A stretch of 64,000 bases of DNA from Roseomonas sp. AR75 (GTDB lineage Bacteria; Pseudomonadota; Alphaproteobacteria; Acetobacterales; Acetobacteraceae). The notes under the pieces were generated by a model. The model was not told the DNA's origin and searched no databases. It saw only the letters and a list, made by a program, of their open reading frames with translations. The number at the start of each line of letters is the position of its first letter. The stretch's first letter is position 1. Where the stretch lies: contig NZ_STGB01000001.1 of the NCBI RefSeq assembly GCF_005222815.1, forward strand, positions 558,001-622,000. Direction: 5' to 3'. Both the position numbers and the translations under genes were made by a program. Positions 20,369-30,286 of this stretch are shown in pieces.

Positions 20369-21445
20369 ATGGACCAGCCACCGCCGCAGCAGCACGGTCT
20401 CGTGCCGATCATGGAGCGCGGCCTTGCCATCGTCGTGGTCGGCGGCGTGCTGCTGGGCATCCTCGCGACGCTGCAGCCCTTCGCGACCTCCATCGTGTTC
20501 GGCGCGATCCTGGCGATCGCGCTCTGGCCGATGCGCCAGGGCCTGGTGCGGCGCGGCATCCGTCCTGCCTTCGCGGCCGCGTTGCTGGTGGTGGTCGTGC
20601 TCGCCGCCATCGTCGTGCCGACGCTCGCCGTCGCGCCCGGCCTGGTCGAGGCGATCAATGCCGGCATGGTCTGGGCGCGGGAGGCGCTGCTGCGCGTCCC
20701 CGCCGAGCCGCCGGAATGGCTGGCCAACCTGCCGGTGGTCGGCGGCAAGATCACCGCCGGCTGGGCGCAGGTGGAGGAAGCGCGGCACAATCTCGGGGCC
20801 GTCATCGGACCCTATCTGCTGCGCTTCCAGTCGGTGCTGCTGAACATCGCCGGCGGGCTGGCCGACAGCCTGCTGCAGATGCTGCTGGCCATGGTGGTGG
20901 CGGCGATGTTCTGGACCTCGGGCGAGGTGGTGGCGGATTCGCTGCGCCATGCCGCGCGGCGCATCGGCGGGCCGACCGGCAGCGACGTGCTGGAGACGGC
21001 AGGGGGCGCCGTGCGGTCGGTGGCCTATGGCGTGGTCGGCACGTCGGTGTGGCAGGGCGTCGCGGCGGCGATCGGCTACGCGATCGCAGGCGTGCCGGCG
21101 CCGTCGCTGCTGGGCTTCCTGACCTTCGTCTTCTCGATCAGCCAGGTGCTGAGCCCGCTTGTGGTGGCGATGTGGATCGGCGCGTCCTGGTGGCTGTTCG
21201 AGCAGGGCCAGACGGGCTGGGCGATCTTCATGGCCATCTGGGGCGTCGCCGGAATCTCGTCCTCCGACAACCTGATCCGGCCGCTGCTGATCCGCCGCGG
21301 CGTGGACATGCCGCTGTCCATCGTCATCATCGGCGTGTTCGGCGGCTTCGTCGCCTTCGGCTTCCTGGGCCTGTTCATCGGCCCGGTGCTGCTGGCGGTG
21401 GGGCTGGTAATGCTGCGGGCGTGGCGGGCGGCGGCGCCGATCTGA
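20369..21445 (+). CDS. AI-2E family transporter (PerM/YdiK type)
   Basis: The 358-residue polytopic membrane protein has paired N-terminal helices (IVVVGGVLLGILATLQPFAT), a soluble loop with PPEWLANLPVVG, and a C-terminal bundle including GVPAPSLLGFLTFVFS and SSDNLIRPLLIRRGVDMPLS, the family signature. Members export autoinducer-2, sodium or other small solutes; the substrate cannot be assigned. GGGGGAG precedes the ATG. It follows gatB by 52 bases and could read through from it. Confidence 0.88.
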   Translation: MDQPPPQQHGLVPIMERGLAIVVVGGVLLGILATLQPFATSIVFGAILAIALWPMRQGLVRRGIRPAFAAALLVVVVLAAIVVPTLAVAPGLVEAINAGMVWAREALLRVPAEPPEWLANLPVVGGKITAGWAQVEEARHNLGAVIGPYLLRFQSVLLNIAGGLADSLLQMLLAMVVAAMFWTSGEVVADSLRHAARRIGGPTGSDVLETAGGAVRSVAYGVVGTSVWQGVAAAIGYAIAGVPAPSLLGFLTFVFSISQVLSPLVVAMWIGASWWLFEQGQTGWAIFMAIWGVAGISSSDNLIRPLLIRRGVDMPLSIVIIGVFGGFVAFGFLGLFIGPVLLAVGLVMLRAWRAAAPI

Positions 21446-21460
21446 CGCCGCCGCGCCGCG

Positions 21461-23053
21461 TCAGCTCGCGCGCACGCTCCAGGGGTAGGGCATGCTGCCC
21501 TTCTGGAAGCCGGAGAGGTTCTTCCGGTAGGCGGTGCGCATCGTGAACTGGCCCAGCGGCACCGTCGCCACGTCGTCCTGCGCGAGCTTGTTCAGCGCAT
21601 TCGCCAAGGCGAGCTGCCTCGCCGCATCCGGCGCATCAAGCCAGGCTTCCACCAGCTCCATCGAACGCGGGCTGGTGTACCAGCCGAACCAGCCCGTCGG
21701 CCCCGGCCCCTTCACGATCGAGGAGATGGCCGGGTTCAGATAGGCCAGCGCCGAGCCATAGGTGTGGAAGATGCTCCACCCGCCCTGGTCCGTCGGCTGC
21801 TGACGCACGCGGCGCTGCACCACCGTGCCCCAGTCGGTCTCCGCCAGTTCCACGTTGAAGCCGATGCGCTTCAGGCGGTCCGCGGTCACCTGGCCATGCG
21901 GGCCGATCAGCGGGAAGTCGGTGGGGTTGATGATCACCACCTTCTCGTTGTTGTAGCCGCTCGCCTGCAGCGCGGCGCGGGCCCGGTCCAGGTTGCGCGG
22001 CGGTGCGTTGACCGGGGAGAGGTCCTCCGTGCCCAGCGGCGTGCCGCAGGGGAACAGGCTGTGGCACTCGCGCCAGACGCTGCGGTCGTCGCCGAGCGTC
22101 GCGCGCATGTACTCGGTCTGGTCCACCGCCAGCGCCACCGCCTGCCGGATCTCCTTCCTGTTGAAGGGCGTCTGCAGGTGGTTCAGCCGCATGATGGACA
22201 TGATGCCGTAGGGATTCAGCACGTCCACGGTGACGTTGCGGTTGCGCGCCAGCGTCGGGATGAGGTCGGGAAGGGGCTGGTCGAGCCAGTCCACCTCGCC
22301 CGCCTGCAGCGCCGCGGCGGCGGTCGCGGGGTCGGGCAGGATGTGCCACTCGATCCGCGGCATATGCGCGATCTTGCCGCCGGCCGCGCTGTCCGCGGGC
22401 TCGTTGCGCGGGCGGTAGCCGTCGAACTTCTCGTAGACCAGGCGGCTGCCGGCGACGAATTCGTCGTTCTTGAAGCGATAGGGGCCGCTGCCGATCGTCT
22501 CGTTGATCTGCGTGTTCGCGTCGGTCTTCGCCACGCGTTCCGGCATCATGAAGGGCACGTTGGAATCGGGCTTGCCGATCGCGTCCAGCAGCAGCGGGAA
22601 GGGCTTCGTCAGCTTGATCTCGATGGTGCGGTCGTCGGCCGTGCCCCAGCTGTCCACGCGTTGCGCCAGGATCTGGCCGAAGGGATCGCGCTTGGCCCAG
22701 CGCGCCAGCGAGGCCGCGCAATCCTGCGCGCGCACCGGCTCCCCATCGTGCCAGCGCAGCCCTTCGCGCAGGCGGATGCGCCAGGTGCGGCCATCGGCGG
22801 AGACCTCGTGCCCCTCGGCCATCTGCGGCCTCGGGCGAAGCTGCCCGTCCATGGCGTAGAGCGTGTCGTAGATGTGGTAGCCGTGCATCGAGGTGACGAT
22901 CGCGGTCGTCCAGATCGGGTCGAGCGTCGCGATGTTGGCCTGCGGCACGAAGCGCAGCGTCATGGCGCGCGTGTTCTGCCCGATCGCGGGCGCGACGAGG
23001 CCGCCGGAGGCGGCGAGTCCCGCGGCGGCGGTGATGAAGCTGCGACGATGCAT
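21461..23053 (-). CDS. ABC transporter substrate-binding protein, family 5 (peptide/nickel type)
   Basis: The 530-residue exported receptor has a Tat-like signal (MHRRSFITAAAGLAASGGLV...AIGQ). The family 5 core shows LDPIWTTAIVTSMHGYHIYD, WRIRLREGLRWHDGEPVRAQD, and VSLDQ-like AVALAVDQTEYM. It binds peptides or similar solutes in the periplasm. No permease or ATPase genes adjoin, so it either shares a transporter or is an orphan. A strong GAGGGAGGA ribosome site lies upstream. It is 39 bases downstream of the nitronate monooxygenase, probably one transcript. Confidence 0.9.
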   Translation of the reverse strand: MHRRSFITAAAGLAASGGLVAPAIGQNTRAMTLRFVPQANIATLDPIWTTAIVTSMHGYHIYDTLYAMDGQLRPRPQMAEGHEVSADGRTWRIRLREGLRWHDGEPVRAQDCAASLARWAKRDPFGQILAQRVDSWGTADDRTIEIKLTKPFPLLLDAIGKPDSNVPFMMPERVAKTDANTQINETIGSGPYRFKNDEFVAGSRLVYEKFDGYRPRNEPADSAAGGKIAHMPRIEWHILPDPATAAAALQAGEVDWLDQPLPDLIPTLARNRNVTVDVLNPYGIMSIMRLNHLQTPFNRKEIRQAVALAVDQTEYMRATLGDDRSVWRECHSLFPCGTPLGTEDLSPVNAPPRNLDRARAALQASGYNNEKVVIINPTDFPLIGPHGQVTADRLKRIGFNVELAETDWGTVVQRRVRQQPTDQGGWSIFHTYGSALAYLNPAISSIVKGPGPTGWFGWYTSPRSMELVEAWLDAPDAARQLALANALNKLAQDDVATVPLGQFTMRTAYRKNLSGFQKGSMPYPWSVRAS

Positions 23054-23092
23054 GGTCTGGTCCTCCCTCGGGTGCTTGTCGTTGCGCGAAGG

Positions 23093-24031
23093 CTAGGCGT
23101 GCGACGCACCCGCGGTCAACGCGGCCCGGGCTGCGGCGTATTCCGCCTTGAGCCGCGCGACGATCTCGCCGGCCGGCAGGATCTCGGCAATGCCGCCCAC
23201 GCCCTGGCCGGCGCCGAAGATGTCCTTCCACGGCCGCGGGCGGTTGGCGCCATAGCCGGTGCGCGCCTGGTCGGCCGGCAACGCATCCGGGTCCAGACCC
23301 TGCGCGGCGATGGAGGGCTTGAGGTAGTTCGCCGGCACGCCGCTGAAGAAGGGCGTGTAGAGGATGTCGGCCGCGCGGCTTTCCACGATCATCGCCTTGT
23401 GGCGCTCATTGGCCATGGATTCCGTCGTCGCGATGAAGCGCGTGCCGACATAGGCAAGGTCCGCGCCCATCGCCTGCGCCGCCAGGATCTGCCGCCCCTG
23501 CGTCATCGCGCCAGAGAGTGCGATCGGCCCGTCCCAGATGCGCCGCACCTCGTCCACCAGCGCGAAGGGCGAGATCGCGCCGGCATGCCCACCGGCGCCG
23601 GCCGCCACCAGGATCAGCCCGTCCACCCCCGCTTCCAGCGCCTTCTCGGCATGACGCAGCGTGGTGACGTCGTGCAGCACGATGCCGCCCCAGCCATGCA
23701 CCTGCTTCGCGATCTCGCCGGGTGCGCGCAGCGAGGTGATGATGATCGGCACCTGGTGCTTCGCGCAGACGGCAAGGTCGTGCTCCAGCCTGGCGTTGCT
23801 GCCGTGGACGATGAGGTTGACGGCGAAGGGCGCGTCGCCGGGGCGCAGGCCTTCGCGTATGCGCGCCAGCCACGGATCGAGCTCGTTTTCCGGCCGCGCA
23901 TTGAGCGAGGGCATGGAGCCGACGATGCCGGCGCGGCACTGCGCGACGACGAGCTCCGGGTTGGAGACCAGGAACATCGGTGCGCCGATCACCGGCAGGG
24001 ACAGATTCTGGAGCAGCGGGGGGAGGGGCAT
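23093..24031 (-). CDS. Nitronate monooxygenase family FMN-dependent oxidoreductase
   Basis: The 312-residue TIM barrel has LSLPVIGAPMFLVSNPELV at the N-terminus, FAVNLIVHG, the FMN-binding glycine stretch ILVAAGAGGHAGAISPFAL, and LAYVGTRFIATTES. These oxidise alkyl nitronates such as propionate-3-nitronate, detoxifying nitro compounds. The catalytic histidine is expected in AGGHAG. It starts at 24031 and diverges from the beta-oxidation operon across 147 bases. Pairing with a solute receptor downstream is notable but unexplained. Confidence 0.9.
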   Translation of the reverse strand: MPLPPLLQNLSLPVIGAPMFLVSNPELVVAQCRAGIVGSMPSLNARPENELDPWLARIREGLRPGDAPFAVNLIVHGSNARLEHDLAVCAKHQVPIIITSLRAPGEIAKQVHGWGGIVLHDVTTLRHAEKALEAGVDGLILVAAGAGGHAGAISPFALVDEVRRIWDGPIALSGAMTQGRQILAAQAMGADLAYVGTRFIATTESMANERHKAMIVESRAADILYTPFFSGVPANYLKPSIAAQGLDPDALPADQARTGYGANRPRPWKDIFGAGQGVGGIAEILPAGEIVARLKAEYAAARAALTAGASHA

Positions 24032-24178
24032 GCATGCGATCCGGTGGAGGCGTGGCGCGAGCATGCCGCCCGTCGCCGCCTTCGTCCAATCGCCTTGACC
24101 GGCAAAGGGGGGCGGGCGATCTAGCCGCTTGGCATCCGCGGCGGCAGCACGCGCCGCCGGGCAATGAGGAAGCGCAGC

Positions 24179-26245
24179 ATGACCGGTCCTGTGCGGTTCG
24201 AGGTCGCCGGGGGCATCGCCCTCGCCACCATCGCCAATCCGCCGGTCAATGCGCTCTCCGCCGCGCTCCGCGCCGCGCTGGCCGAGGCGGTTACACGGGC
24301 GGCCGGCGACCCCGCCATCCATGCGCTGGTCATCGCCGCGGAGGGGCGCACCTGGATCGCGGGCGCCGACATATCCGAATTCGGAAAGCCGCCGGCTTCG
24401 CCCACCCTCGCCGAATTGATCGCGCTGCTGGATGGCTGCCCGAAGCCGGTGGTCGCCGCGATCCACGCGGCCTGCCTGGGAGGCGGGCTGGAGGTGGCGA
24501 TGGCCTGCACGGCGCGGCTGGCCGGCCCCGCGGCGAAGCTCGGCTTGCCGGAGGTGAAGCTCGGCCTGCTGCCCGGCAGCGGCGGCACGCAGCGGGCGCC
24601 GCGGCTGATGGGGGCCGCGGCGGCGCTCAGGCTGATGGCGCAGGGCGATCCGCTGGATGCGAAGGCCGCGGTCGCGGTGGGGCTGGCCGATGCGGTGGAG
24701 CCGGGCGACCTGGTTGCAGCCGCGCGGGCGCATGCGGCGAAGCTGGCGGCGGGGCCGCTGCCGAAGCCGGTCTCGCAGCGCGACGGCGGCCTCGGCGCGC
24801 GCGACGACTTCGAGAAGGAAGCGTCCGCACTGTCGAAGCGTGCCGCCACGGAACCGCAGGTCGCCGCCATGATCGCCTGCGTCCGCGCCGCCTTCGAAAA
24901 GCCCTTCGCGGATGCCGTCGCGGACGAACGAAAGGCCTTCCTCGACCTGCTGCAGGACCCGCGCAGCAAGGCGCTGCGCCACGTCTTCTTCGCCGAGCGC
25001 GAGGCGGCGAAGATCGCCAACATCCCCGAGGGCACGAAGCCGCGGAAGGTGGAGCGCGCGGCGGTGCTCGGCGCCGGCACGATGGGTGCGGGCATCGCGA
25101 TGTGCTTCGCCAATGCCGGCATTCCCGTGCGCGTGATCGAGACGGATGAGGCCGCGATGACGCGCGGCCTGGACCGCATCCGCGCCACCTATGAGGCCAG
25201 CGTGAAGCGCGGCAGCCTGGCGCCCGAAAGGCGCGACGCGCGCATGGCGTTGATCGAGGGCGCGGTCGGGCTGGAGGCCGCGAAGGACGCCGACCTGATC
25301 GTCGAGGCCGTGTTCGAGGAGATGGGCCTGAAGAAGCAGGTCTTCGCCACGCTCGACAAGGTCGCGAAGCCCGGCGCGATCATCGCCTCCAACACCTCCT
25401 ATCTCGACATCGACGACATGGCGGCGGCGACGAACCGCCCGGGCGATGTCCTGGGCATGCATTTCTTCTCGCCGGCGAATGTCATGCGCCTGCTGGAAGT
25501 GGTGCGGGCGAAGGACACCGCGCCGGACGCGCTGGCGACGGCGGCTGAGATCGGCCGCAGGCTCGGCAAGGTGCCCGTTGTCGTCGGCGTGTGCTTCGGC
25601 TTCGTCGGCAACCGGATGCTGGCGCGGCGCACGCAGCAGGTGGAGCGCCTGCTGCTGGAAGGCGCGCTGCCGCAGCAGGTGGACAAGGCGCTGACCGATT
25701 TCGGCTTCCGCATGGGGCCGTGTGCGATGGGCGACCTGGCCGGGCTCGATATCGGCTGGCGCATCCGCAAGGCGACCGGCAAGCGCGCGCCGGTGGCCGA
25801 TGCGCTGGTGGAGGCCGGGCGGCTCGGCCAGAAGACGGGCAAGGGGTACTACCTGTATCCCGAAGGCGCGCGCGCCGGCGTGCCCGATCCGGATGTTGCG
25901 GCGCTGATCGAGAAGGTCGCCGCGCAGGAAGGCGTGACCCGCCGCGCGATCGGCCAGGAGGAAATCCTGGACCGCCTGCTGCTGCCGATGGTGAACGAGG
26001 GGGCGCGCATCCTGGAGGAAGGCGTCGCAGCAAGGCCCGGCGACATCGATGTGGTCTGGCTGCACGGCTACAACTGGCCTGCCTGGCGCGGCGGCCCGAT
26101 GCACTGGGCCGATGCGCGCGGGCTGAAGGACGTCTTCGCGCGGCTGACGGAGCTCGCGCGCCAGACCGGCGACGAGAGCCTGGCGCCGGCGCCGCTGCTG
26201 GCGACGCTCGTCGCCGAGGATCGGGGCTTCGCGAGCCTGCGATGA
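24179..26245 (+). CDS. Enoyl-CoA hydratase / 3-hydroxyacyl-CoA dehydrogenase fusion (FadB/FadJ-like)
   Basis: This 688-residue bifunctional enzyme performs two steps of beta-oxidation. Residues 1-190 form a crotonase domain with IANPPVNALS, oxyanion loop AGADISEFG and CLGGGLEVAMAC. The Rossmann domain begins near 295 (AVLGAGTMGAGIAMCFANAG), and the C-terminal dehydrogenase domains include NTSYLDIDDMA and GMHFFSPANVMRLLEVV. The length is that of the shorter peroxisomal-type enzymes, without an isomerase segment. AGGAAG precedes ATG 24179. The TGA overlaps the ligase ATG (ATGA). Confidence 0.94.
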   Translation: MTGPVRFEVAGGIALATIANPPVNALSAALRAALAEAVTRAAGDPAIHALVIAAEGRTWIAGADISEFGKPPASPTLAELIALLDGCPKPVVAAIHAACLGGGLEVAMACTARLAGPAAKLGLPEVKLGLLPGSGGTQRAPRLMGAAAALRLMAQGDPLDAKAAVAVGLADAVEPGDLVAAARAHAAKLAAGPLPKPVSQRDGGLGARDDFEKEASALSKRAATEPQVAAMIACVRAAFEKPFADAVADERKAFLDLLQDPRSKALRHVFFAEREAAKIANIPEGTKPRKVERAAVLGAGTMGAGIAMCFANAGIPVRVIETDEAAMTRGLDRIRATYEASVKRGSLAPERRDARMALIEGAVGLEAAKDADLIVEAVFEEMGLKKQVFATLDKVAKPGAIIASNTSYLDIDDMAAATNRPGDVLGMHFFSPANVMRLLEVVRAKDTAPDALATAAEIGRRLGKVPVVVGVCFGFVGNRMLARRTQQVERLLLEGALPQQVDKALTDFGFRMGPCAMGDLAGLDIGWRIRKATGKRAPVADALVEAGRLGQKTGKGYYLYPEGARAGVPDPDVAALIEKVAAQEGVTRRAIGQEEILDRLLLPMVNEGARILEEGVAARPGDIDVVWLHGYNWPAWRGGPMHWADARGLKDVFARLTELARQTGDESLAPAPLLATLVAEDRGFASLR

Positions 26246-27864
26246 ACCGCCGCGTGGCGCATCCCTGGGAGGCGAGCTACCCGCCGGAATGCCGCTGGGA
26301 TGCGCCGATCGCGCAGGGCACGCTGCCAGCCTTCCTGGACGAGGTCGCCGCGCGCTACGGCGATGCGCCGGCGCTGGAATACCGCGGCGTTGTGCTCAGC
26401 TACACGGAGGTGAAGCGGCTGTCCGATCGCGTGGCGGCGGCGCTGATGGCCATGGGCATCGGGCGCGGTGATTGCGTCGCGCTCTACCTGCCCAATACGC
26501 CGTGGCATCCGATCTGCTTCTTTGCCGCGCTGCGCACCGGCGCGCGCGTGACGCATCTCTCGGCGCTCGATGCGAAGCGGGAGATTGCGCACAAGGCGCG
26601 CGATTCAGGTTCGACGCTGCTGATTACCACGGGCTTCGCGCCGCTACTGGCGAATGCGGAATGGCTGCTCGCGGACGGCGCCGTGCGGCGCGTGCTGCTG
26701 GCGCCCGAGGCACGCTGGGGCGGTGAGGATGTTTCGAACGACTTCCCGCGGCTGCCGGAAGCGGAGCCGCCGCAATCCTGGCCCGTCATCGCGCCCGGCG
26801 ATCTCGCGCTGCTGCAGTACACCGGCGGCACCACCGGCACGCCGAAGGGGGCGATGCTGACGCATGGCAACCTCACCGCCGCGGTCGGCATCTACAAGGC
26901 GTGGCGCGACCGCACGACGATTCCGGAAGGGCAGGGGCGCTGCCTGGTGCTGCTGCCGCTGTTCCACATCTTCGCGCTGACCGCCGTGCTGCTGCGGCAG
27001 ATGTCGGAAGGCCATCTCTGCCACCTGCGCCCGCGCTTCGACGCCGCGCAGGCGGTGCAGGAGTTTCGGACGCTCGGCATCACCACCTTCTCCGGCGTGC
27101 CGACCATGTGGATCGGCATCCTCAACACGCCCGGCGTCACGCGGGAGCATTTCGCGACGCTGCGTCAGGTCTCCTCCGGCGGCGCGCCGATGCCGTTCGA
27201 GGTGCAGCAGAAGCTGGAGGCGCTGGTCGGCCTGCGCATCGGCGGCGGCTGGGGCATGACGGAGACCTGCCCCGCCGGCACGCGCCTGCCGCCCGATGCG
27301 CCGCGGCGCGCCGGCCTCATCGGCCTGCCGCTGCCCGGCATCGAGATGCGCATCGTCGACCCTGATAACCCCGCCGTGGAACGCCCCGTGGGCGAGGTCG
27401 GCGAGATGGCGGTGCGCGGGCCGAACGTCTTCTCCGGCTACTGGAACCGTCCTGCCGAAGAGAATGCGCGCTGCTTCGCCGAGGGCTGGTTCCTCACCGG
27501 CGACATGGGCTGGATGGACGAGCGCGGCTACTTCACGCTGGTGGATCGCCGCAAGAACATGATCCTGTCCGGCGGCTTCAACGTCTATCCCGCGCAGATC
27601 GAGCAGGCGATCTACGAACATCCGGACGTCGCCGAATGCATCGTCATCGGCGTGCCCGACGCCTATCGCGGCCAGGCGGCGAAGGCCTATGTGGCATTGA
27701 AGCAGGGCGCGCGCGGCCTCACGCTGGAGGAGCTGCGCGGCTTCCTCGCCGATCGGCTCGGCAAGCACGAGATGCCGGCGGCGCTGGAACTGCGCGAAAG
27801 CCTGCCGCGCAGCGCCGCCGGCAAGCTGCTGGCCAGCGCGCTGCGCGACGAGAACAGGGAGTAG
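26242..27864 (+). CDS. Acyl-CoA synthetase (AMP-forming, FadD-like)
   Basis: The 540-residue adenylate-forming ligase activates carboxylic acids to CoA thioesters. It shows the P-loop YTGGTTGTPKGAMLTHGN near 193, GGGWGMTETCPAGTRLP, FLTGDMGWMDERGYFTLVDR, and the catalytic lysine in SAAGKLLASAL near the end. Translation is coupled with the hydratase gene. Whether the substrate is a long fatty acid or an aromatic/alicyclic acid is undecided; the paired two-subunit dehydrogenases downstream are like pimeloyl-CoA systems. Confidence 0.93.
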   Translation: MNRRVAHPWEASYPPECRWDAPIAQGTLPAFLDEVAARYGDAPALEYRGVVLSYTEVKRLSDRVAAALMAMGIGRGDCVALYLPNTPWHPICFFAALRTGARVTHLSALDAKREIAHKARDSGSTLLITTGFAPLLANAEWLLADGAVRRVLLAPEARWGGEDVSNDFPRLPEAEPPQSWPVIAPGDLALLQYTGGTTGTPKGAMLTHGNLTAAVGIYKAWRDRTTIPEGQGRCLVLLPLFHIFALTAVLLRQMSEGHLCHLRPRFDAAQAVQEFRTLGITTFSGVPTMWIGILNTPGVTREHFATLRQVSSGGAPMPFEVQQKLEALVGLRIGGGWGMTETCPAGTRLPPDAPRRAGLIGLPLPGIEMRIVDPDNPAVERPVGEVGEMAVRGPNVFSGYWNRPAEENARCFAEGWFLTGDMGWMDERGYFTLVDRRKNMILSGGFNVYPAQIEQAIYEHPDVAECIVIGVPDAYRGQAAKAYVALKQGARGLTLEELRGFLADRLGKHEMPAALELRESLPRSAAGKLLASALRDENRE

Positions 27865-27869
27865 AGGCC

Positions 27870-29069
27870 ATGGAACTGCGCTACACCGCCGAGGAGATCG
27901 CCTTCCGCGACGAGCTGCGGCAGTTCTTCCGCACGCAGATTCCCGCCGAGATCCGCCGCAAGGTCAGCGAAGGCCGCGCCCTGGCTCGGGCAGACTACGT
28001 CACGTCCCAGAAGATCCTGCATGCGGCGGGGCTGGCGACGCCGAACTGGCCGGTGGAATGGGGCGGCAAGGACTGGTCGCCGGTGCAGCGCTACATCTTC
28101 GTGGAGGAGCTGCAGGCCAATGCCGTGCCGCAGCCGCTCGGCTTCAATGTGACCATGGTCGGCCCGGTCATCGCCACCTTCGGCAGCGAGGACCAGAAGC
28201 GCCGCTTCCTGCCGGGCACGGCCAGCCTCGACATCTGGTGGGCGCAGGGGTTTTCCGAGCCCGGCGCCGGGTCCGACCTCGCCAGCCTGAAGACGACGGC
28301 GCGGCGCGAGGGCGAGCATTTCATCGTCAACGGCCAGAAGACCTGGACAACCCTCGGCCAGTATGCCGACTGGATTTTCTGTCTCGTCCGCACCGATCCC
28401 GCAGCCAAGAAGCAGCAGGGTATTTCCTTCGTTCTCATCGACATGAAGACGCCCGGCATCACCGTGCGGCCCATCATCACCATCGATGGCGGGCATGAGG
28501 TGAACGAGGTCTTCTTCGACGAGGTGAAGGTGCCCGCGGAGAACCTGGTCGGCGAGCTCAACAAGGGCTGGGACTACGCGAAGTTCCTGCTGTCCAACGA
28601 GCGCATCGGCATCGCGCGCATCGGCATGACCAAGGAACGCCTCGCGCGCGTGAAGCGCCTGGCGCAGGAGACGCCGGCGGGCGAGGGCACCGTCTGGGAC
28701 GATCCCGATTTCCGCCGCCGCCTCGCCTGGTCCGAGATCGAGCTGAAGGCGCTGGAGATCACCCAGATGCGTGTGGTGGCCGCGCAACGCAGCCGTGCCG
28801 CCGACAAGCCGGACCCCTCCAGCTCCATCCTCAAGATCAAGGGCAGCGAGATCCAGCAGCAGGCGACGCAGCTTCTGATGGATGTTGCCGGCCCCTACGC
28901 CGCGCCGCGGCCCGATCGCAACGAGGACGGGCTGAACCTGCCCTCCGTCGGGCCGGAATGGGCGGATGCCGCGGCGCCGCTGTTCTTCAACTTCCGCAAG
29001 GTCTCGATCTACGGCGGCTCGAACGAGATCCAGCGCAACATCATCGCCAAGGCCTTTCTGGGCCTTTGA
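27870..29069 (+). CDS. Acyl-CoA dehydrogenase, large subunit-like (PimC type)
   Basis: The 399-residue flavoprotein has the acyl-CoA dehydrogenase fold: N-terminal helices (YTAEEIAFRDELRQFFRTQ), middle beta domain with FSEPGAGSDLASLKTTA and VNGQKTWTTL, and C-terminal IYGGSNEIQRNIIAKAFLGL. It oxidises the alpha-beta bond of an acyl-CoA and passes electrons to ETF. It starts five bases after the ligase stop. Such proteins often pair with a second, shorter homologue, which is the next gene. Confidence 0.93.
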   Translation: MELRYTAEEIAFRDELRQFFRTQIPAEIRRKVSEGRALARADYVTSQKILHAAGLATPNWPVEWGGKDWSPVQRYIFVEELQANAVPQPLGFNVTMVGPVIATFGSEDQKRRFLPGTASLDIWWAQGFSEPGAGSDLASLKTTARREGEHFIVNGQKTWTTLGQYADWIFCLVRTDPAAKKQQGISFVLIDMKTPGITVRPIITIDGGHEVNEVFFDEVKVPAENLVGELNKGWDYAKFLLSNERIGIARIGMTKERLARVKRLAQETPAGEGTVWDDPDFRRRLAWSEIELKALEITQMRVVAAQRSRAADKPDPSSSILKIKGSEIQQQATQLLMDVAGPYAAPRPDRNEDGLNLPSVGPEWADAAAPLFFNFRKVSIYGGSNEIQRNIIAKAFLGL

Positions 29070-29161
29070 AGTGCGCGGCACTTGCCGCGGGCCCCATTCG
29101 GGGCCTCGCCGCGCAACTGCGCGGCGCCTGGCACCAAGTTTTGATTCGGGTTTGACCTGCC
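29070..29161. other. Stem-loop-rich gap between the two acyl-CoA dehydrogenase genes
   Basis: The 92 bases contain three short GC hairpins, the best being CGCCGCGC-AACT-GCGCGGCG near 29109-29128, and GGCCCCATTCGGGGCC just before it. No T-tract follows immediately, so I do not call a terminator. They could set the ratio of the two proteins by stabilising or attenuating the transcript. Confidence 0.45.
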
Positions 29162-30286
29162 ATGGATTTCGACCTCACCGACGAACAGCGCCTGCTGGCC
29201 GACAGCGTCAACCGCTTCGTCTCCGACCGCTACGGCGATTTCGAGAAGCGCAAGGCGTATCGCGCCGAGCCGCGCGGCTACGCCGCCGCCAACTGGTCAG
29301 CGATGGCGGAGATGGGCCTGCTCGCCCTGCCGCTGCCTGAGGAGGAAGGCGGCTTCGGCGGTGGTCCCGTCGAGACCATGCTGGTCATGGAGGCCATCGG
29401 CCGCGGCCTGGTGGTGGAGCCCTACCTCGCCACCGTCGTCCTCGGCCTCGGCCTGCTGCGGCGCGCCGGCGGGCAGCCGGACCTGCTCGCACAGGTCGCG
29501 GCCGGCGAGGTCACGCTCGCCTTCGCGCATCAGGAACGCCAGGCACGCCACGACCTGCACGACATCGCCACCACCGCGCGACGCGACGGCGATGCCTATG
29601 TGCTGGACGGCGCGAAGGGGGTCGTGCTCGGCGGCGACACGGCGGATCGCATCATCGTCGCCGCGCGCCTCTCCGGCGCCCGGCGCGACCGCGCCGGCAT
29701 CAGCCTTTTCCTGCTCGATCCCGCGACGCAGGGCGTCACCCGCCGCGGCTACGCCACGCAGGACGGTCTGCGCGCCGCCGAAATCGTGCTGGAAGGCGCC
29801 CGCGCCGCGCTGCTGGCCGAGGACGCGCTGCCGCTGATCGAGCTTGTCGTGGACGAAGCGATCGCCGCGCTCTGCGCCGAGGCGCTTGGCGCGATGGAGA
29901 CGCTGCGCGACCTGACGGTCGACTACCTCAAGACCCGCCAGCAATTCGGCCGCGCCATCGGCGAGTTCCAGGCGCTGCAGCACCGCGCCGCGGACATGCT
30001 GGTTGCCACGGAGCAGGCGCGCAGCATGGCCATGTATGCCGCGATGATGGTGCAGGATTCCGATGCCGCCGCGCGCGCCACGGCCCTCTCGGCCGCCAAG
30101 GCGCTGATCGGCCGGCTGGCGGACCAGCTCGGCAAGGACGCGATCCAGCTGCATGGCGGTATCGCCATGACGGAGGAATACAAGGCCGGCCACTACTTCA
30201 AGCGGCTGGCAATGCTCAACCTGCTCTTCGGCGACACGGACCACCATCTGCGCCGCGTCGTGGCGGCGGGTGGCCTGCCGGAGTAA
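29162..30286 (+). CDS. Acyl-CoA dehydrogenase, small subunit-like (PimD type)
   Basis: The 374-residue homologue has MDFDLTDEQRLLADSVNRFV, FGGGPVETMLVMEAIG, DGAKGVVLGGDTADRIIV and C-terminal DAIQLHGGIAMTEEYKAGHY. Its middle domain lacks the full GAGSDL motif seen in its neighbour, as in the second subunit of heteromeric acyl-CoA dehydrogenases. The pair probably forms a mixed complex (inference). It is the last gene of the 24.2-30.3 kb operon. Confidence 0.92.
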   Translation: MDFDLTDEQRLLADSVNRFVSDRYGDFEKRKAYRAEPRGYAAANWSAMAEMGLLALPLPEEEGGFGGGPVETMLVMEAIGRGLVVEPYLATVVLGLGLLRRAGGQPDLLAQVAAGEVTLAFAHQERQARHDLHDIATTARRDGDAYVLDGAKGVVLGGDTADRIIVAARLSGARRDRAGISLFLLDPATQGVTRRGYATQDGLRAAEIVLEGARAALLAEDALPLIELVVDEAIAALCAEALGAMETLRDLTVDYLKTRQQFGRAIGEFQALQHRAADMLVATEQARSMAMYAAMMVQDSDAAARATALSAAKALIGRLADQLGKDAIQLHGGIAMTEEYKAGHYFKRLAMLNLLFGDTDHHLRRVVAAGGLPE